Positions 1 to 6,345 of a DNA stretch of 36,948 nt are shown here, one piece after another; the stretch's first letter is position 1; each line of letters opens with the position of its first letter. The stretch spans positions 1 through 36,948 of IMG/VR virus record IMGVR_UViG_3300024335_000023; one strand, given 5' to 3'. The position numbers and the translations under genes are program-made. Source of the DNA: a virus. Under the pieces are notes generated by a model that worked only from the letters and a program-made list of their open reading frames with translations, made no database searches and was not told the DNA's origin.

Positions 1-256
1 TTCTCCGTGGTGGCTCTGATGGAAGGGCGGCGATGACTTCGCGCCCGGTGGTTGTCACGCGCCAATGGTTTCCGCGCGTTGCAATTTCGAATGGCTTGTC
101 TTTCGGTGGCTCTGCCTGTTCCAGCCAGCCGCATTCCGCGAGGCTTAGAAGCGCAGATCCATGCACGCCCGTCTCGATGGACGTGAACGCGGTGTCTTGC
201 ACCTTGGCCAGCTTTTTAAGCGTCAGCCATCGTGATCGTGTTAGCTTGGGTTTCAT
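1..256 (-). CDS. Small conserved phage protein, 3' end cut by window start
   Basis: This is the left copy of the 86-residue gene that is complete at 36682-36942; here it runs off the window before its last residue and stop. Its ATG (256-254) overlaps the TGA of the NinB-like gene at 253-255, an ATGA junction that implies translational coupling. It has Glu in the AE/DPPKD segment where the right copy has Asp. The product is basic at the N-terminus (MKPKLTRSRW) and has a helix-rich middle with a TTGREV segment near the end, suggesting a small winged-helix-like fold. The function is unknown. Confidence 0.75.
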   Translation of the reverse strand, partial: MKPKLTRSRWLTLKKLAKVQDTAFTSIETGVHGSALLSLAECGWLEQAEPPKDKPFEIATRGNHWRVTTTGREVIAALPSEPPRR

Positions 257-262
257 ATAAAC
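1..262. repeat. Left copy of 262-bp terminal direct repeat (contig closure)
   Basis: Bases 1-262 match 36687-36948 except at three positions: 110 (c versus a), 113 (t versus g) and 158 (t versus c). The match ends exactly at the last base of the window, as expected when a circular or circularly permuted molecule is assembled past its own start. Two of the differences are silent in the gene that spans the junction and one changes Glu to Asp. This pattern suggests natural variation in a mixed population rather than random sequencing error. Confidence 0.93.
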
Positions 263-705
263 TCCTGTTCGTAGCGTAGCGCTTCGGGATCGGTCAGGCG
301 CACGCCTTGCGCCAGCCAGTGTTTTTGCATCTCATCCATAAACGCGTTCATCTGCTTAACCGTCATCAGCCGCGTCACTGGCAGGTCAAAGGCTTTGATC
401 GCGTCCAGTTTCTGTTCGTATGGTAGATGCTTCATAACGCGGTCATAAGAGGCCCTGAACGCCTCGTTCTCTGCCCGCAGGATTGGCACGCCGAAGCGCA
501 GCTTGCACTCTGCGCGGACATCTTCATGGGTCTGGTCGCCAAGCTGGGCCGATATGTCGGTGAACCAGCGTTGTGCCAGCCTATTCTGGACGTGTGAGCG
601 TAGTGCGCCTTGCGTCCACGTCACTGTCAGGGGCAGTTTGCGCCCCCGAAGCAACACCGACAGCGCGTCAACGTGTTCGGGTTCCCTGATGACTTTAGTC
701 GGCAT
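253..705 (-). CDS. NinB-like phage recombination protein
   Basis: The product has 150 residues, close to lambda NinB (Orf, about 146). The NinB family binds single-stranded DNA and supports phage recombination as a RecFOR-like mediator. Family-like features are the basic N-terminus, a VTWTQGALRS segment followed by QNRL (residues about 28-43), then the FGVPILR and YDRVMKHLPY segments, and PVTRLMTVKQMN before an acidic C-terminus. It starts at the ATG overlapping the stop of the coiled-coil gene (TGATG), and its own stop overlaps the next start, so it sits in a tightly coupled leftward operon with ERF. The family call is from remembered motif pattern; recombination function is supported mainly by context. 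Confidence 0.6.
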   Translation of the reverse strand: MPTKVIREPEHVDALSVLLRGRKLPLTVTWTQGALRSHVQNRLAQRWFTDISAQLGDQTHEDVRAECKLRFGVPILRAENEAFRASYDRVMKHLPYEQKLDAIKAFDLPVTRLMTVKQMNAFMDEMQKHWLAQGVRLTDPEALRYEQEFI

Positions 706-1403
706 CAGAAGGCTTCCTTTTCCGTCCAGCGTTTCACGCCCGCAATCTCTGCGCCCTTGTGGTTCTTGGCGACGTAGGCTTCGATGAAGGCGGTCACGGC
801 ATCGCGGTCGTTCTGAGCAATCCAGTGAAGTGCAGCGCGATGGTCCTCAATCTTGTAGTGGTGGACCGTGCGCATTCCCTTCACCGTGTCTTTTTGCTTG
901 GCACTGGCCTCCTGTGCCGCCTGCTGCGCCATAGCGGCTTTCTCAGCGGCATCTCGCTGCGCTTGGATGTCTGACGCCTGAGCGGCTCGTGCGGCCTCCT
1001 GTGCCTCACGCTTGGCCTTCTCAGCGGCTTCCCATGCGGCTCGCTTTTCTGCCTCCTTCTGGGCAGCGAGCGCGCGCTTGAACGGGTCTTGCGCCGCGAC
1101 AATTCCCTTGGAGATGCGTGCAAGGTCTTCCTGCGTAGGCTTCCACCTCGCCACCTCTGTTTTCCAAGCCTCATGCAGCGGCTTCGTGGCCTCATCGCGT
1201 GCGTCATTCACGTCTTTAATTGCGGACTTGATGGATTTTAGAAGGCTATCGGTGGCCTTTAGCTGGGCCTCATCCTGCACTGGCTCTCCGTCAAGCCAGT
1301 TGCCTGCTTCCTCAATAACATCACCGTAGGGCGCAAGTGCCACGTCGATTGGGTCGGGTGGGTTATTTCCGCCGATTGTGGCGCGTGGGTTTTCTTGTGT
1401 CAT
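705..1403 (-). CDS. Coiled-coil phage protein next to ERF
   Basis: The product has 232 residues. Residues about 50-100 are helical and charged. Residues about 100-165 form a long alanine-, glutamate- and lysine-rich heptad stretch (EKAKREAQEAARAAQASD type), almost certainly a coiled coil. The last 60 residues (from KGMRTVHHYKI) look like a separate small globular domain. AGGAGA lies 8 nt before the ATG. Proteins of this build often sit between a single-strand annealing protein and other recombination genes in alphaproteobacterial phages, so a role in recombination or DNA protection is plausible but unproven. I do not recognise a named family. Confidence 0.8.
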   Translation of the reverse strand: MTQENPRATIGGNNPPDPIDVALAPYGDVIEEAGNWLDGEPVQDEAQLKATDSLLKSIKSAIKDVNDARDEATKPLHEAWKTEVARWKPTQEDLARISKGIVAAQDPFKRALAAQKEAEKRAAWEAAEKAKREAQEAARAAQASDIQAQRDAAEKAAMAQQAAQEASAKQKDTVKGMRTVHHYKIEDHRAALHWIAQNDRDAVTAFIEAYVAKNHKGAEIAGVKRWTEKEAF

Positions 1404-1425
1404 GGTTATGTCTCCTATTTCGCCT

Positions 1426-2040
1426 CTAATATGGGATAGAATCTCCGTCGATGTCGGAATTGTCCGGCATGGTCAGGTTTTTTTTCGCTGCGTTCTTAGC
1501 CGCGACGACATCAGCGTGCGCTGCGGTAGGTTTGGGCAAGTTTGACCAGCGGTCTTTCAGGTCGTCCAAGCTGTCAGCCTGCGCGAGATATTCTGTGGCC
1601 TGCTTGATTGCCTGCGGGTCAACCTCGGGCGGCTTGGGCGCTTCGCGCTTCGGTGCAGCTTTGGACGCTGCGTTGCCATCGTCGTCTTCGGGGGCGATGC
1701 CGCAAAGACTTTCAATGCCGACGCGCTTTGCATAAGTCGTGGCCGACTTCATTCCCTGCATATCGTTTTTAGACACGATAAGCGGCACGTCGCAAAAGAT
1801 GTGCGTGTCGCTCTCACCGTGGCTCAGAGTGGTGCGCATCATGTTAGTGCCTTCCATAGGCACGATGCTGCTCCAGACTGAAACCCCGTTTTGGTTCAAC
1901 GCAGGCAGTGCAACCTGCATAACGTCCGCCAAGTCGGCGTACTTGCTGCGAAAGTGCGGGTTCACCGCTCCCTTGACCACAGGCCCCATTTCGGACTGCG
2001 CGGCGGCCAGTGCCGTATATACGTTCTTGTGTTGCGTCAT
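1426..2040 (-). CDS. erf: ERF family single-strand annealing protein
   Basis: The product has 204 residues. The first 120 residues carry the ERF signature: AAAQSEMGPVVKGAVNPHF, then SKYADLADVMQ, PALNQNGVSV, LSHGES, and the QGMKSATTYAKRVGIESL segment ending in an acidic EDDDGN. ERF proteins (P22 Erf family) form rings that anneal complementary single strands during recombination and circularisation of phage DNA. The C-terminus after about residue 130 is a proline-, lysine- and alanine-rich linker with a short helical tail, normal for the family. The start overlaps the upstream stop (ATGA). It probably works with the NinB-like protein and the SSB at 6691. Confidence 0.93.
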   Translation of the reverse strand: MTQHKNVYTALAAAQSEMGPVVKGAVNPHFRSKYADLADVMQVALPALNQNGVSVWSSIVPMEGTNMMRTTLSHGESDTHIFCDVPLIVSKNDMQGMKSATTYAKRVGIESLCGIAPEDDDGNAASKAAPKREAPKPPEVDPQAIKQATEYLAQADSLDDLKDRWSNLPKPTAAHADVVAAKNAAKKNLTMPDNSDIDGDSIPY

Positions 2041-2183
2041 TTCTGTGTCTCCCGTTTTGCGTTTAGGTCAGCCAGCGCCTTGCGCACCTGCTCAACCATT
2101 TCCTCTGCCGTGGCGTAGCTGCTTTCGCGCACGATGATTTGAATTTGCCCGATGCAGTAGGCTCGGTCCCATTCGCGGCTCAT
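2037..2183 (-). CDS. Small hypothetical protein (48 aa)
   Basis: This short gene fills the gap between the ERF gene and the 76-residue gene, overlapping both by 4 bp (ATGA at each end). The product begins MSREWDRAYCIGQIQ and ends KRETQK; most of it is predicted helix (EEMVEQVRKALADLN). The two exact overlaps within one operon are the main support. The function is unknown. Confidence 0.7.
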   Translation of the reverse strand: MSREWDRAYCIGQIQIIVRESSYATAEEMVEQVRKALADLNAKRETQK

Positions 2184-2410
2184 TCGAAGTCCAGCCCGTC
2201 GCACATGCTGTGAATTGCGTGCTGTAGGTCTGTCGGCAGCGAGGCTAACTTGACATCTACGCCCAAGATGGTGAGCGTCTGCACCTCGATTGTTTTATCG
2301 ATGACCGCTTCCCATGTAGGCGAGCCATGCACGCCGTAGCTGTCGGTCTCTGTCTCCGCGACGTAGTCAATCTCTATGTCGTCGCTGGCGTATTTTGCTG
2401 TTACTGTCAT
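2180..2410 (-). CDS. Hypothetical protein (76 aa), first gene of leftward operon
   Basis: The product is acidic and starts MTVTAKYASDDIEIDYV. A beta-rich N-terminal half (YGVHGSPTWEAVIDK) is followed by a helix (LPTDLQHAIHSMCDGLD). AGAGAGGT lies upstream of the ATG. Being first after the divergent promoter region, it is likely expressed early with the recombination genes. I recognise no family. Confidence 0.75.
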   Translation of the reverse strand: MTVTAKYASDDIEIDYVAETETDSYGVHGSPTWEAVIDKTIEVQTLTILGVDVKLASLPTDLQHAIHSMCDGLDFE

Positions 2411-2435
2411 TTTACATACCTCTCTTGACTGGCTC

Positions 2436-2465
2436 TTGATACCGCGCTACCCATGCGCTTGTAAA
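2436..2465. promoter_or_regulatory. Candidate divergent promoter read on both strands
   Basis: The 97-bp gap between divergent operons holds TTGATA (2436-2441), 18 bp, then TGTAAA (2460-2465) on the plus strand. Read on the minus strand the same bases give TTTACA, 18 bp, TATCAA. Either reading could serve as -35/-10 boxes (4-5 of 6 matches each), for the nuclease operon rightward and the recombination operon leftward. The call rests on box matches and position only. Confidence 0.4.
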
Positions 2466-2506
2466 CAGGAAAATGCAGCTAACCAAAAAAAGAGAGATGA
2501 GATACG

Positions 2507-2827
2507 ATGAAAGCAACGAACAAAGAGGGCAGAGAATTGGGATTTAGAGGACGCCATAAAAACCGCCGTGACGCCAACGAGGCCGACCTTGTAGCGGAAC
2601 TTCGCGCACACGGGTTTAGCGTTTACATGATGGACCAGCCGCTTGACCTGCTGGTGGGCTATGCTGGCCGGACGTACCTTGTCGAGATTAAGACGGAAAA
2701 GGGCAAGCTGACGGACCCGCAGCTTGAGTTCCTCGCGCACTGGCGGGGCGATGCAACCGTGCTGCGCACTAGCGCCGATGTGCAGTTATTCGCGCGGATG
2801 GTGAAGGGGGTTCCCTGCGATGGATGA
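2507..2827 (+). CDS. PD-(D/E)XK (VRR-NUC / Holliday-resolvase-like) nuclease
   Basis: The product has 106 residues. The nuclease core is visible: an N-terminal helix (EADLVAELRAHGFSV), Asp47 in PLDLLVG, then Glu60 and Lys62 in LVEIKTEKG, with Gln72 in the following helix (DPQLEFLAHWRGD). This D...ExK arrangement is the metal-binding active site of small phage endonucleases related to VRR-NUC and archaeal Holliday-junction resolvases. AGAGAGATGAG precedes the ATG. It opens the rightward early operon and overlaps the next gene by 8 bp. It may process recombination intermediates made by ERF; its substrate cannot be read from sequence. Confidence 0.8.
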   Translation: MKATNKEGRELGFRGRHKNRRDANEADLVAELRAHGFSVYMMDQPLDLLVGYAGRTYLVEIKTEKGKLTDPQLEFLAHWRGDATVLRTSADVQLFARMVKGVPCDG

Positions 2828-3023
2828 CCTACGCCCGACCATCCTGTCTTATCTCCGCATCATCCCTGCTGCCAACACCGACATGATTGCGCGCGAACTG
2901 GGCCTGTCGCATAGGGCAGTGCAGGACACGCTGCACCGAATGGACGATGCTGGCGACGTATTTTTGCGCTGCGGATGGTATCGGCTAAGTGAAGCTGCTA
3001 AGACCTCGCTTGCAAGAGGCTGA
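2820..3023 (+). CDS. Small winged-helix DNA-binding protein
   Basis: The product has 67 residues that look like one winged helix-turn-helix: ILSYLRIIPAANTDMIAREL as the first helices, LSHRAVQDTLHRMDDAG as the recognition helix, and VFLRCGWYRLS as the wing. No effector domain is present. It overlaps the nuclease gene, so the two are co-translated, and the structured RNA candidate begins just after its stop. It could regulate nearby promoters such as the one with an inverted repeat at 3523-3539. Confidence 0.7.
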   Translation: MDDLRPTILSYLRIIPAANTDMIARELGLSHRAVQDTLHRMDDAGDVFLRCGWYRLSEAAKTSLARG

Positions 3024-3025
3024 AA

Positions 3026-3476
3026 AGTGCTTTAGAAAGAAAAGCGGCGGCGAGTGCTACAAACACTGCGCCGCCTTGAAGGCGCGAAGTTCTGGGGAGT
3101 TCGTCCGCGCCTTGACCGAAGATATACCGTAGATACGGGCGCGCTTCAAGAACCCTCCTGACTTTTGACGCTTTGAAAGAAAAGCGAAGCAGAAACAGGC
3201 AGGCCTTTCCTCAATAGGTCTATTCACCGGGGACCAACCCCACCCCGTCTTGACCCGGTCCTAACTAGGCCAAGACAGAAGCGCGACAATAAACCCACCG
3301 ACCGATGCGCATACTGGCGTACAGTTCGGGGACCGAGAAATCGGGGCAGGAGAAAACCCTGCGGGCAGCGGCTGGCCACCGATAAAAGGCATCGCGTGGA
3401 TACGGTGAAGGAAGTGTTAGGGCTGTCCTGTATATCGGGGGCAGTAGCGGGGGACGGCTATTGTCTAAAGCTAACT
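3026..3476 (+). ncRNA. Candidate large structured RNA (about 450 nt)
   Basis: No plausible gene lies between 3024 and 3620, but 3026-3476 is full of helices. A closing helix pairs 3029-3036 (GCTTTAGA) with 3464-3471 (TCTAAAGC), extended by AGT 3026-3028 with ACT 3474-3476 across a 2-nt bulge. Inside are 3046-3056/3064-3075 (11 bp, one bulged G), 3079-3086/3106-3113 (8 bp), 3127-3138 (CCGT/ACGG), 3169-3186 (6 bp) and 3201-3206/3216-3221. Further on are 3229-3241, 3247-3252/3271-3276, 3313-3325, 3333-3344 (CCGA, GAAA loop, TCGG), 3346-3362, 3376-3399 (8 bp, one bulge) and 3421-3428/3452-3459. G-U pairs in the 3201 and 3421 helices work only if the plus strand is the RNA. I cannot match it to GOLLD, ROOL or another known class by eye. 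Confidence 0.6.
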
Positions 3477-3501
3477 CACTGATAAAAGTTACAAAAAGTT
3501 G

Positions 3502-3539
3502 TTGACCTTGACTTAGGTGTTTGCAATTATGCGAATTGC
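3502..3539 (+). promoter_or_regulatory. Candidate promoter with inverted-repeat operator
   Basis: TTGACC (3502-3507) is followed 17 bp later by AATTAT (3525-3530). The -10 region lies inside a perfect inverted repeat, GCAATT-ATGCG-AATTGC (3523-3539). This is a typical placement for a repressor site controlling the gene at 3621. The -10 match is weak, so the operator reading is better supported than the promoter. Confidence 0.4.
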
Positions 3540-3620
3540 GCGGCTAGGCTGATTCCCGAAAAGGTGGTTCTCCCCCACCCTGCCAGCGCATCATAGGGGG
3601 TGCGCCAAGGAGGGCGATTT

Positions 3621-4460
3621 ATGACTTGTATCAGTAAAGAAAAAGACAAGATTGAAGTCGAGATAATCATGTCAATGCTCATGCGTTCTGCGGGAAAGCA
3701 CTTGCACAAAGAGAAGAAAACTAAAGACAAAATTTTTTTGGACATGGGGGCGTTCTTAGAAAAGAAGCCAGAGTTTCCAAGTTCTTTCTATGTTTGTGAC
3801 AGGACTACTGATGAGCGTTTGTACACTACATCCCCAGAAGATATTGTTGTGTCTCCAGCCAAAGCAATCGGTGAGAGAATTGAAATAGCTTGTCTCGATG
3901 ACGGTGGTGTACTGAAGTGGATGTGTCTGAAGCCGATAAGGCCGCCAAAAGGAGTGGCTGCTATAACAAACATGCCTGTTGATTGGTTTTCTCTGCACTC
4001 AAGGAAATATGCCCCTGATGGATTGGATTGTTACGTCAAGCAGCCAATGGCAATCACTAAAGATGGCATTGTCTCAAGGATTAAGCCGTTAGGTTGGAGT
4101 GGGTTTGACTCTAAAAAATTTCAGTCGGAACAAACGGAATATTTGTGTTTGATACTTTCAGTGTTTGAGGATGCAGTTAGGTCAGACTCGTATCTTGCTA
4201 CTGTTGAAGAGCATGTAAAGTTGATGTTTCCTGTTGGGTCGGATGCTCTGAAGGCATTTTTCGCAATGCGTGATGGATATTGCAATACGCCAACGGGACG
4301 AAAAAACCCTATTTTGCACTGGTGTTCTGAGCATCTGAGGAAAACGGGAGGCAATCGTGCTTCTATTGTGTCAGCGCATAAGCGCGGGGCAACTGAGTTT
4401 GCATGTGGCCCGATGACGCTTACCATTCAGGAAAACGAGGGTTATTCAAAATATGCTTGA
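3621..4460 (+). CDS. Hypothetical protein, AT-richer than neighbours (279 aa)
   Basis: I chose the ATG at 3621 because AAGGAGG lies 7 nt upstream; an in-frame GTG at 3600 lacks such a site. The product starts MTCISKEKDKIEVEIIMSML, has a lysine-rich early region, a middle with several Cys and Trp residues, and ends in HKRGATEFACGPMTLTIQEN. I see no transmembrane segment or known catalytic motif. By eye the DNA is around 40-45 % GC, clearly lower than flanking genes, which suggests recent acquisition. It overlaps the next start by 8 bp, so it is read with the putative replication genes. The function is unknown. Confidence 0.75.
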   Translation: MTCISKEKDKIEVEIIMSMLMRSAGKHLHKEKKTKDKIFLDMGAFLEKKPEFPSSFYVCDRTTDERLYTTSPEDIVVSPAKAIGERIEIACLDDGGVLKWMCLKPIRPPKGVAAITNMPVDWFSLHSRKYAPDGLDCYVKQPMAITKDGIVSRIKPLGWSGFDSKKFQSEQTEYLCLILSVFEDAVRSDSYLATVEEHVKLMFPVGSDALKAFFAMRDGYCNTPTGRKNPILHWCSEHLRKTGGNRASIVSAHKRGATEFACGPMTLTIQENEGYSKYA

Positions 4461-4791
4461 AACCCCATCAGACATCTTGAGCCACCACGCATCGCACGAA
4501 GCCGTAGACAGCTTCATTTCGTGGCGGAAGAAAATCAGGAAGCCACTAACAGAGCGGGCGGCAGTTATGATTGCCGCAACGCTCCGTAAGATTAACGAGG
4601 ATAATGGAGACGCCACCGAGGCGCTTGACATGGCGCAGGAACACGGCTGGCAAACCATCAAACCAGATTGGTATTGGAGACAGAAAAATGGGAACGGAAC
4701 TAACAACAAAAATAGCAGCGCCGACGCCACGGTTGACGCAATCTCTTTCGCCGCAAGAGCGCATCGGACACCGAACGAAGATTGCTTTTGA
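4453..4791 (+). CDS. Putative phage replication accessory protein
   Basis: The product has 112 residues. Residues about 18-78 (FISWRKKIRKPLTERAAVMI through HGWQTIKPDWYWRQK) resemble the C-terminal helical module of phage replisome-organiser or DnaD/DnaT-like proteins, in which a positively charged stretch is followed by a GW motif. The last 34 residues (after NGNG) overlap the next gene by 104 bp in another frame and look like low-information readthrough. The true product may simply end there, or the pair may be a split or frameshifted version of a longer gene. The replication role is inferred from this similarity and from the neighbour. Confidence 0.6.
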   Translation: MLETPSDILSHHASHEAVDSFISWRKKIRKPLTERAAVMIAATLRKINEDNGDATEALDMAQEHGWQTIKPDWYWRQKNGNGTNNKNSSADATVDAISFAARAHRTPNEDCF

Positions 4792-5116
4792 GGTCGAGGT
4801 CATCATGCACAGTTATTGGCAGTCAACGCCACCAGAGCAGGTAAAGGCCGCTATCTTGGCTGACTGGTGCGATGCTCTTGAGGACTGGACGCAGGAGCAG
4901 GTGGTGTGGGCGCTACGGAAGTGGCGCAACGAGAACCCGAACAAACGGCCAAACGCGGGTCACATCTTGGCATTGATGAAGGAGGCGCGCGGGAAGAAGA
5001 TTGCGGCACAGCTTCCCAAGCAAGAACAGGACGACGCACGCGAGCGGGTCAGCGCAGATAGGGCGGCGGAGATTATGGCGCAGGCTGGTTTTAACATCCG
5101 GCGGTTTCCAAAATAA
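4688..5116 (+). CDS. Putative replication/helicase-loader-type accessory protein
   Basis: The product has 142 residues from the ATG at 4688, which has GGAGA 8 nt upstream. A longer reading back to 4571 is in frame but has no ribosome site and lies inside the previous gene. The middle (VKAAILADWCDALEDWTQEQ then VVWALRKWRNENPNKRPNAG) matches a common phage type in which a helical domain computes into a W...R..NP..RP.AG pattern, often found next to replication initiators. The C-terminus is charged and helical. The exact function is not recognised; replication is inferred from context. Confidence 0.65.
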   Translation: MGTELTTKIAAPTPRLTQSLSPQERIGHRTKIAFEVEVIMHSYWQSTPPEQVKAAILADWCDALEDWTQEQVVWALRKWRNENPNKRPNAGHILALMKEARGKKIAAQLPKQEQDDARERVSADRAAEIMAQAGFNIRRFPK

Positions 5117-5162
5117 TTGCGATTTGTGCGCAAAGCATGTTTACACGTTCGCAAACTTGCGA
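5117..5162 (+). promoter_or_regulatory. Operator-like inverted repeats with promoter candidate
   Basis: A perfect inverted repeat, TCGCAA-AC-TTGCGA, covers 5149-5162. A second pair of the same half-site, TTGCG at 5117-5121 and CGCAA at 5129-5133, lies 16 bp upstream. TTTACA (5141-5146) could be a -35 box with the downstream repeat filling the spacer. Two spaced operators over a promoter suggest repression, perhaps by one of the phage helix-turn-helix proteins (2820, 6342 or 8036). The half-site AATTGCG also occurs in the repeat at 3523-3540. Confidence 0.45.
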
Positions 5163-5197
5163 TAGTAAGGTGGTGTACCAATTAAGGAGACAAGAAA

Positions 5198-5353
5198 ATG
5201 ACAATCGCCATCAAAGACGCCGTAGAAACCATCAATCGCGTAGAAGCTGCAATGATTGCAGAGATGACTGATGCCCAATATTCCGCCTACATCTCGATTG
5301 CAGAAGAAGACCGCAAAGCAATGCTCTACGCAGCTTACAAAATCACACGCTAA
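5198..5353 (+). CDS. Small hypothetical protein (51 aa)
   Basis: A short gene with AAGGAG 8-10 nt before its ATG directly follows the operator-like repeats. The product starts MTIAIKDAVETINRVEAAMI and ends MLYAAYKITR; it is almost entirely amphipathic helix and acidic in the middle. Position right after a promoter and a good ribosome site support it as real. Its function is unknown; a small regulatory or inhibitory protein is possible. Confidence 0.7.
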   Translation: MTIAIKDAVETINRVEAAMIAEMTDAQYSAYISIAEEDRKAMLYAAYKITR

Positions 5354-5395
5354 TCAACGGGGGCTTCAGTCCCCAACACCAACCAAGGAAACGAC

Positions 5396-5881
5396 ATGAC
5401 AGAAATCACAATCTCTAACGTACACGACCGAGGCTTTGCCTTCGCAGTTACACCTACCGGCGAGCAAGTATTCATCCCGCCACACACGCTTGCAGGCAAC
5501 ACTCTGCGAGCTGGCGATACAATCAAGGCAGTGCTGGTGGTCAACCCGTCAGACCGTTCTGCGCACGGTACGCCTTGGATGGCGGTGCGGCTTGATGGTG
5601 ACGAAGAAACCGTCGCGCATGTGACCGACAGCAACCTCGCGGACGACATCGAGGCGCGTGACAAGGCGGTTCTGGAGACCGTGAATGAGAACGTCTACGT
5701 CACAACCGCCGAGATTGCCACGACGGTCGGCATTGACCCTAAGAGCGCAGGCAACAGCGCCTTGCGCCTGTTCAACGCTGGCAAGATTGCCAAGGCGGAC
5801 GTTTACGCCAAGCCCGGTCAGGCTCGGTCATCATTCACGCTCTGGGCGGCTGACGCCAAGCGCTTTGTGGAGGAAGCATAA
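5396..5881 (+). CDS. Cold-shock-like OB-fold plus winged-helix protein
   Basis: The product has 161 residues in two parts. Residues 1-67 resemble a cold-shock/S1-type OB fold: NVHDRGFAFAVTPTGEQVFI then AGDTIKAVLVVNPSDR, with the aromatic and glycine pattern of nucleic-acid-binding barrels. Residues about 85-160 form a helix-turn-helix (VYVTTAEIATTVGIDPKSAG then SALRLFNAGKIAKADVY). Such a protein could bind single-stranded nucleic acid and act in transcription or RNA handling early in infection. AAGGAA lies upstream of the ATG. Its stop overlaps the next start (TAATG). Confidence 0.7.
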   Translation: MTEITISNVHDRGFAFAVTPTGEQVFIPPHTLAGNTLRAGDTIKAVLVVNPSDRSAHGTPWMAVRLDGDEETVAHVTDSNLADDIEARDKAVLETVNENVYVTTAEIATTVGIDPKSAGNSALRLFNAGKIAKADVYAKPGQARSSFTLWAADAKRFVEEA

Positions 5882-6345
5882 TGTTGATGACAGCAGCGAC
5901 ATGCCTCGCCCTCGCAGTGTACCACGAGGCGCGTGGTGAAGAGATCGACGCACAGAAGGCCGTGGCCGAGGTGGTCCTGACCCGCGCAGCGCACAGCGAC
6001 TTCCCGATGACGGTCTGCGGTGTTGTGACTGAGCATCGCACGCCAGACACGCGCCCTTGGGCTTGCCAGTTCTCGTTCTACTGCGACGGCAAGAGCGACA
6101 CGCCTACCGACGCGACAGCATGGCTCACAGCGCAGGAGATCGCCCGTGAGGCCCTAGACGGTGACATTCTGGGGATTGGGGCCACGCATTACCACACGCT
6201 CGCTGTGAAGCCTGTTTGGCGGCACCAGCTTGAGGTCGTCGGCGTGATCGGCAGCCACGTTTTCTACAACGACGGTGGCTGCCATCTGCCAGCTTGCTCT
6301 GAGCGCCCAGTGATGCGGCCAGAGCGCAAAGAGGTGACGCAATGA
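5881..6345 (+). CDS. SleB-type cell wall hydrolase (Hydrolase_2 family)
   Basis: The product has 154 residues and matches the SleB/CwlJ catalytic domain throughout: LALAVYHEARGE with the catalytic Glu (residue 16), AVAEVVLTRA, VCGVV, CQFSFYCDGKSD, AWLTAQEIA, GATHYHTLAVKP and GSHVFY. The family cleaves peptidoglycan glycan strands as a lytic transglycosylase or amidase-like enzyme. I see no convincing signal peptide. It lies among early genes between a cold-shock-like gene and SSB, not in the lysis cassette at 33.3-34.5 kb, so this phage encodes two wall hydrolases. Its separate place suggests a job other than final lysis, or an alternative endolysin. Confidence 0.85.
   Translation: MLMTAATCLALAVYHEARGEEIDAQKAVAEVVLTRAAHSDFPMTVCGVVTEHRTPDTRPWACQFSFYCDGKSDTPTDATAWLTAQEIAREALDGDILGIGATHYHTLAVKPVWRHQLEVVGVIGSHVFYNDGGCHLPACSERPVMRPERKEVTQ

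Noticed and set aside
1-262. True short terminal repeats of virion DNA
   Set aside because: The copies differ at three positions, the match stops exactly at the window end, the junction lies inside an operon, and the GpA-type terminase predicts cohesive ends elsewhere.
3024-3620. Group I or group II intron
   Set aside because: The region does not interrupt a gene, and no domain V hairpin or recognisable P7/P3 core is visible by eye.
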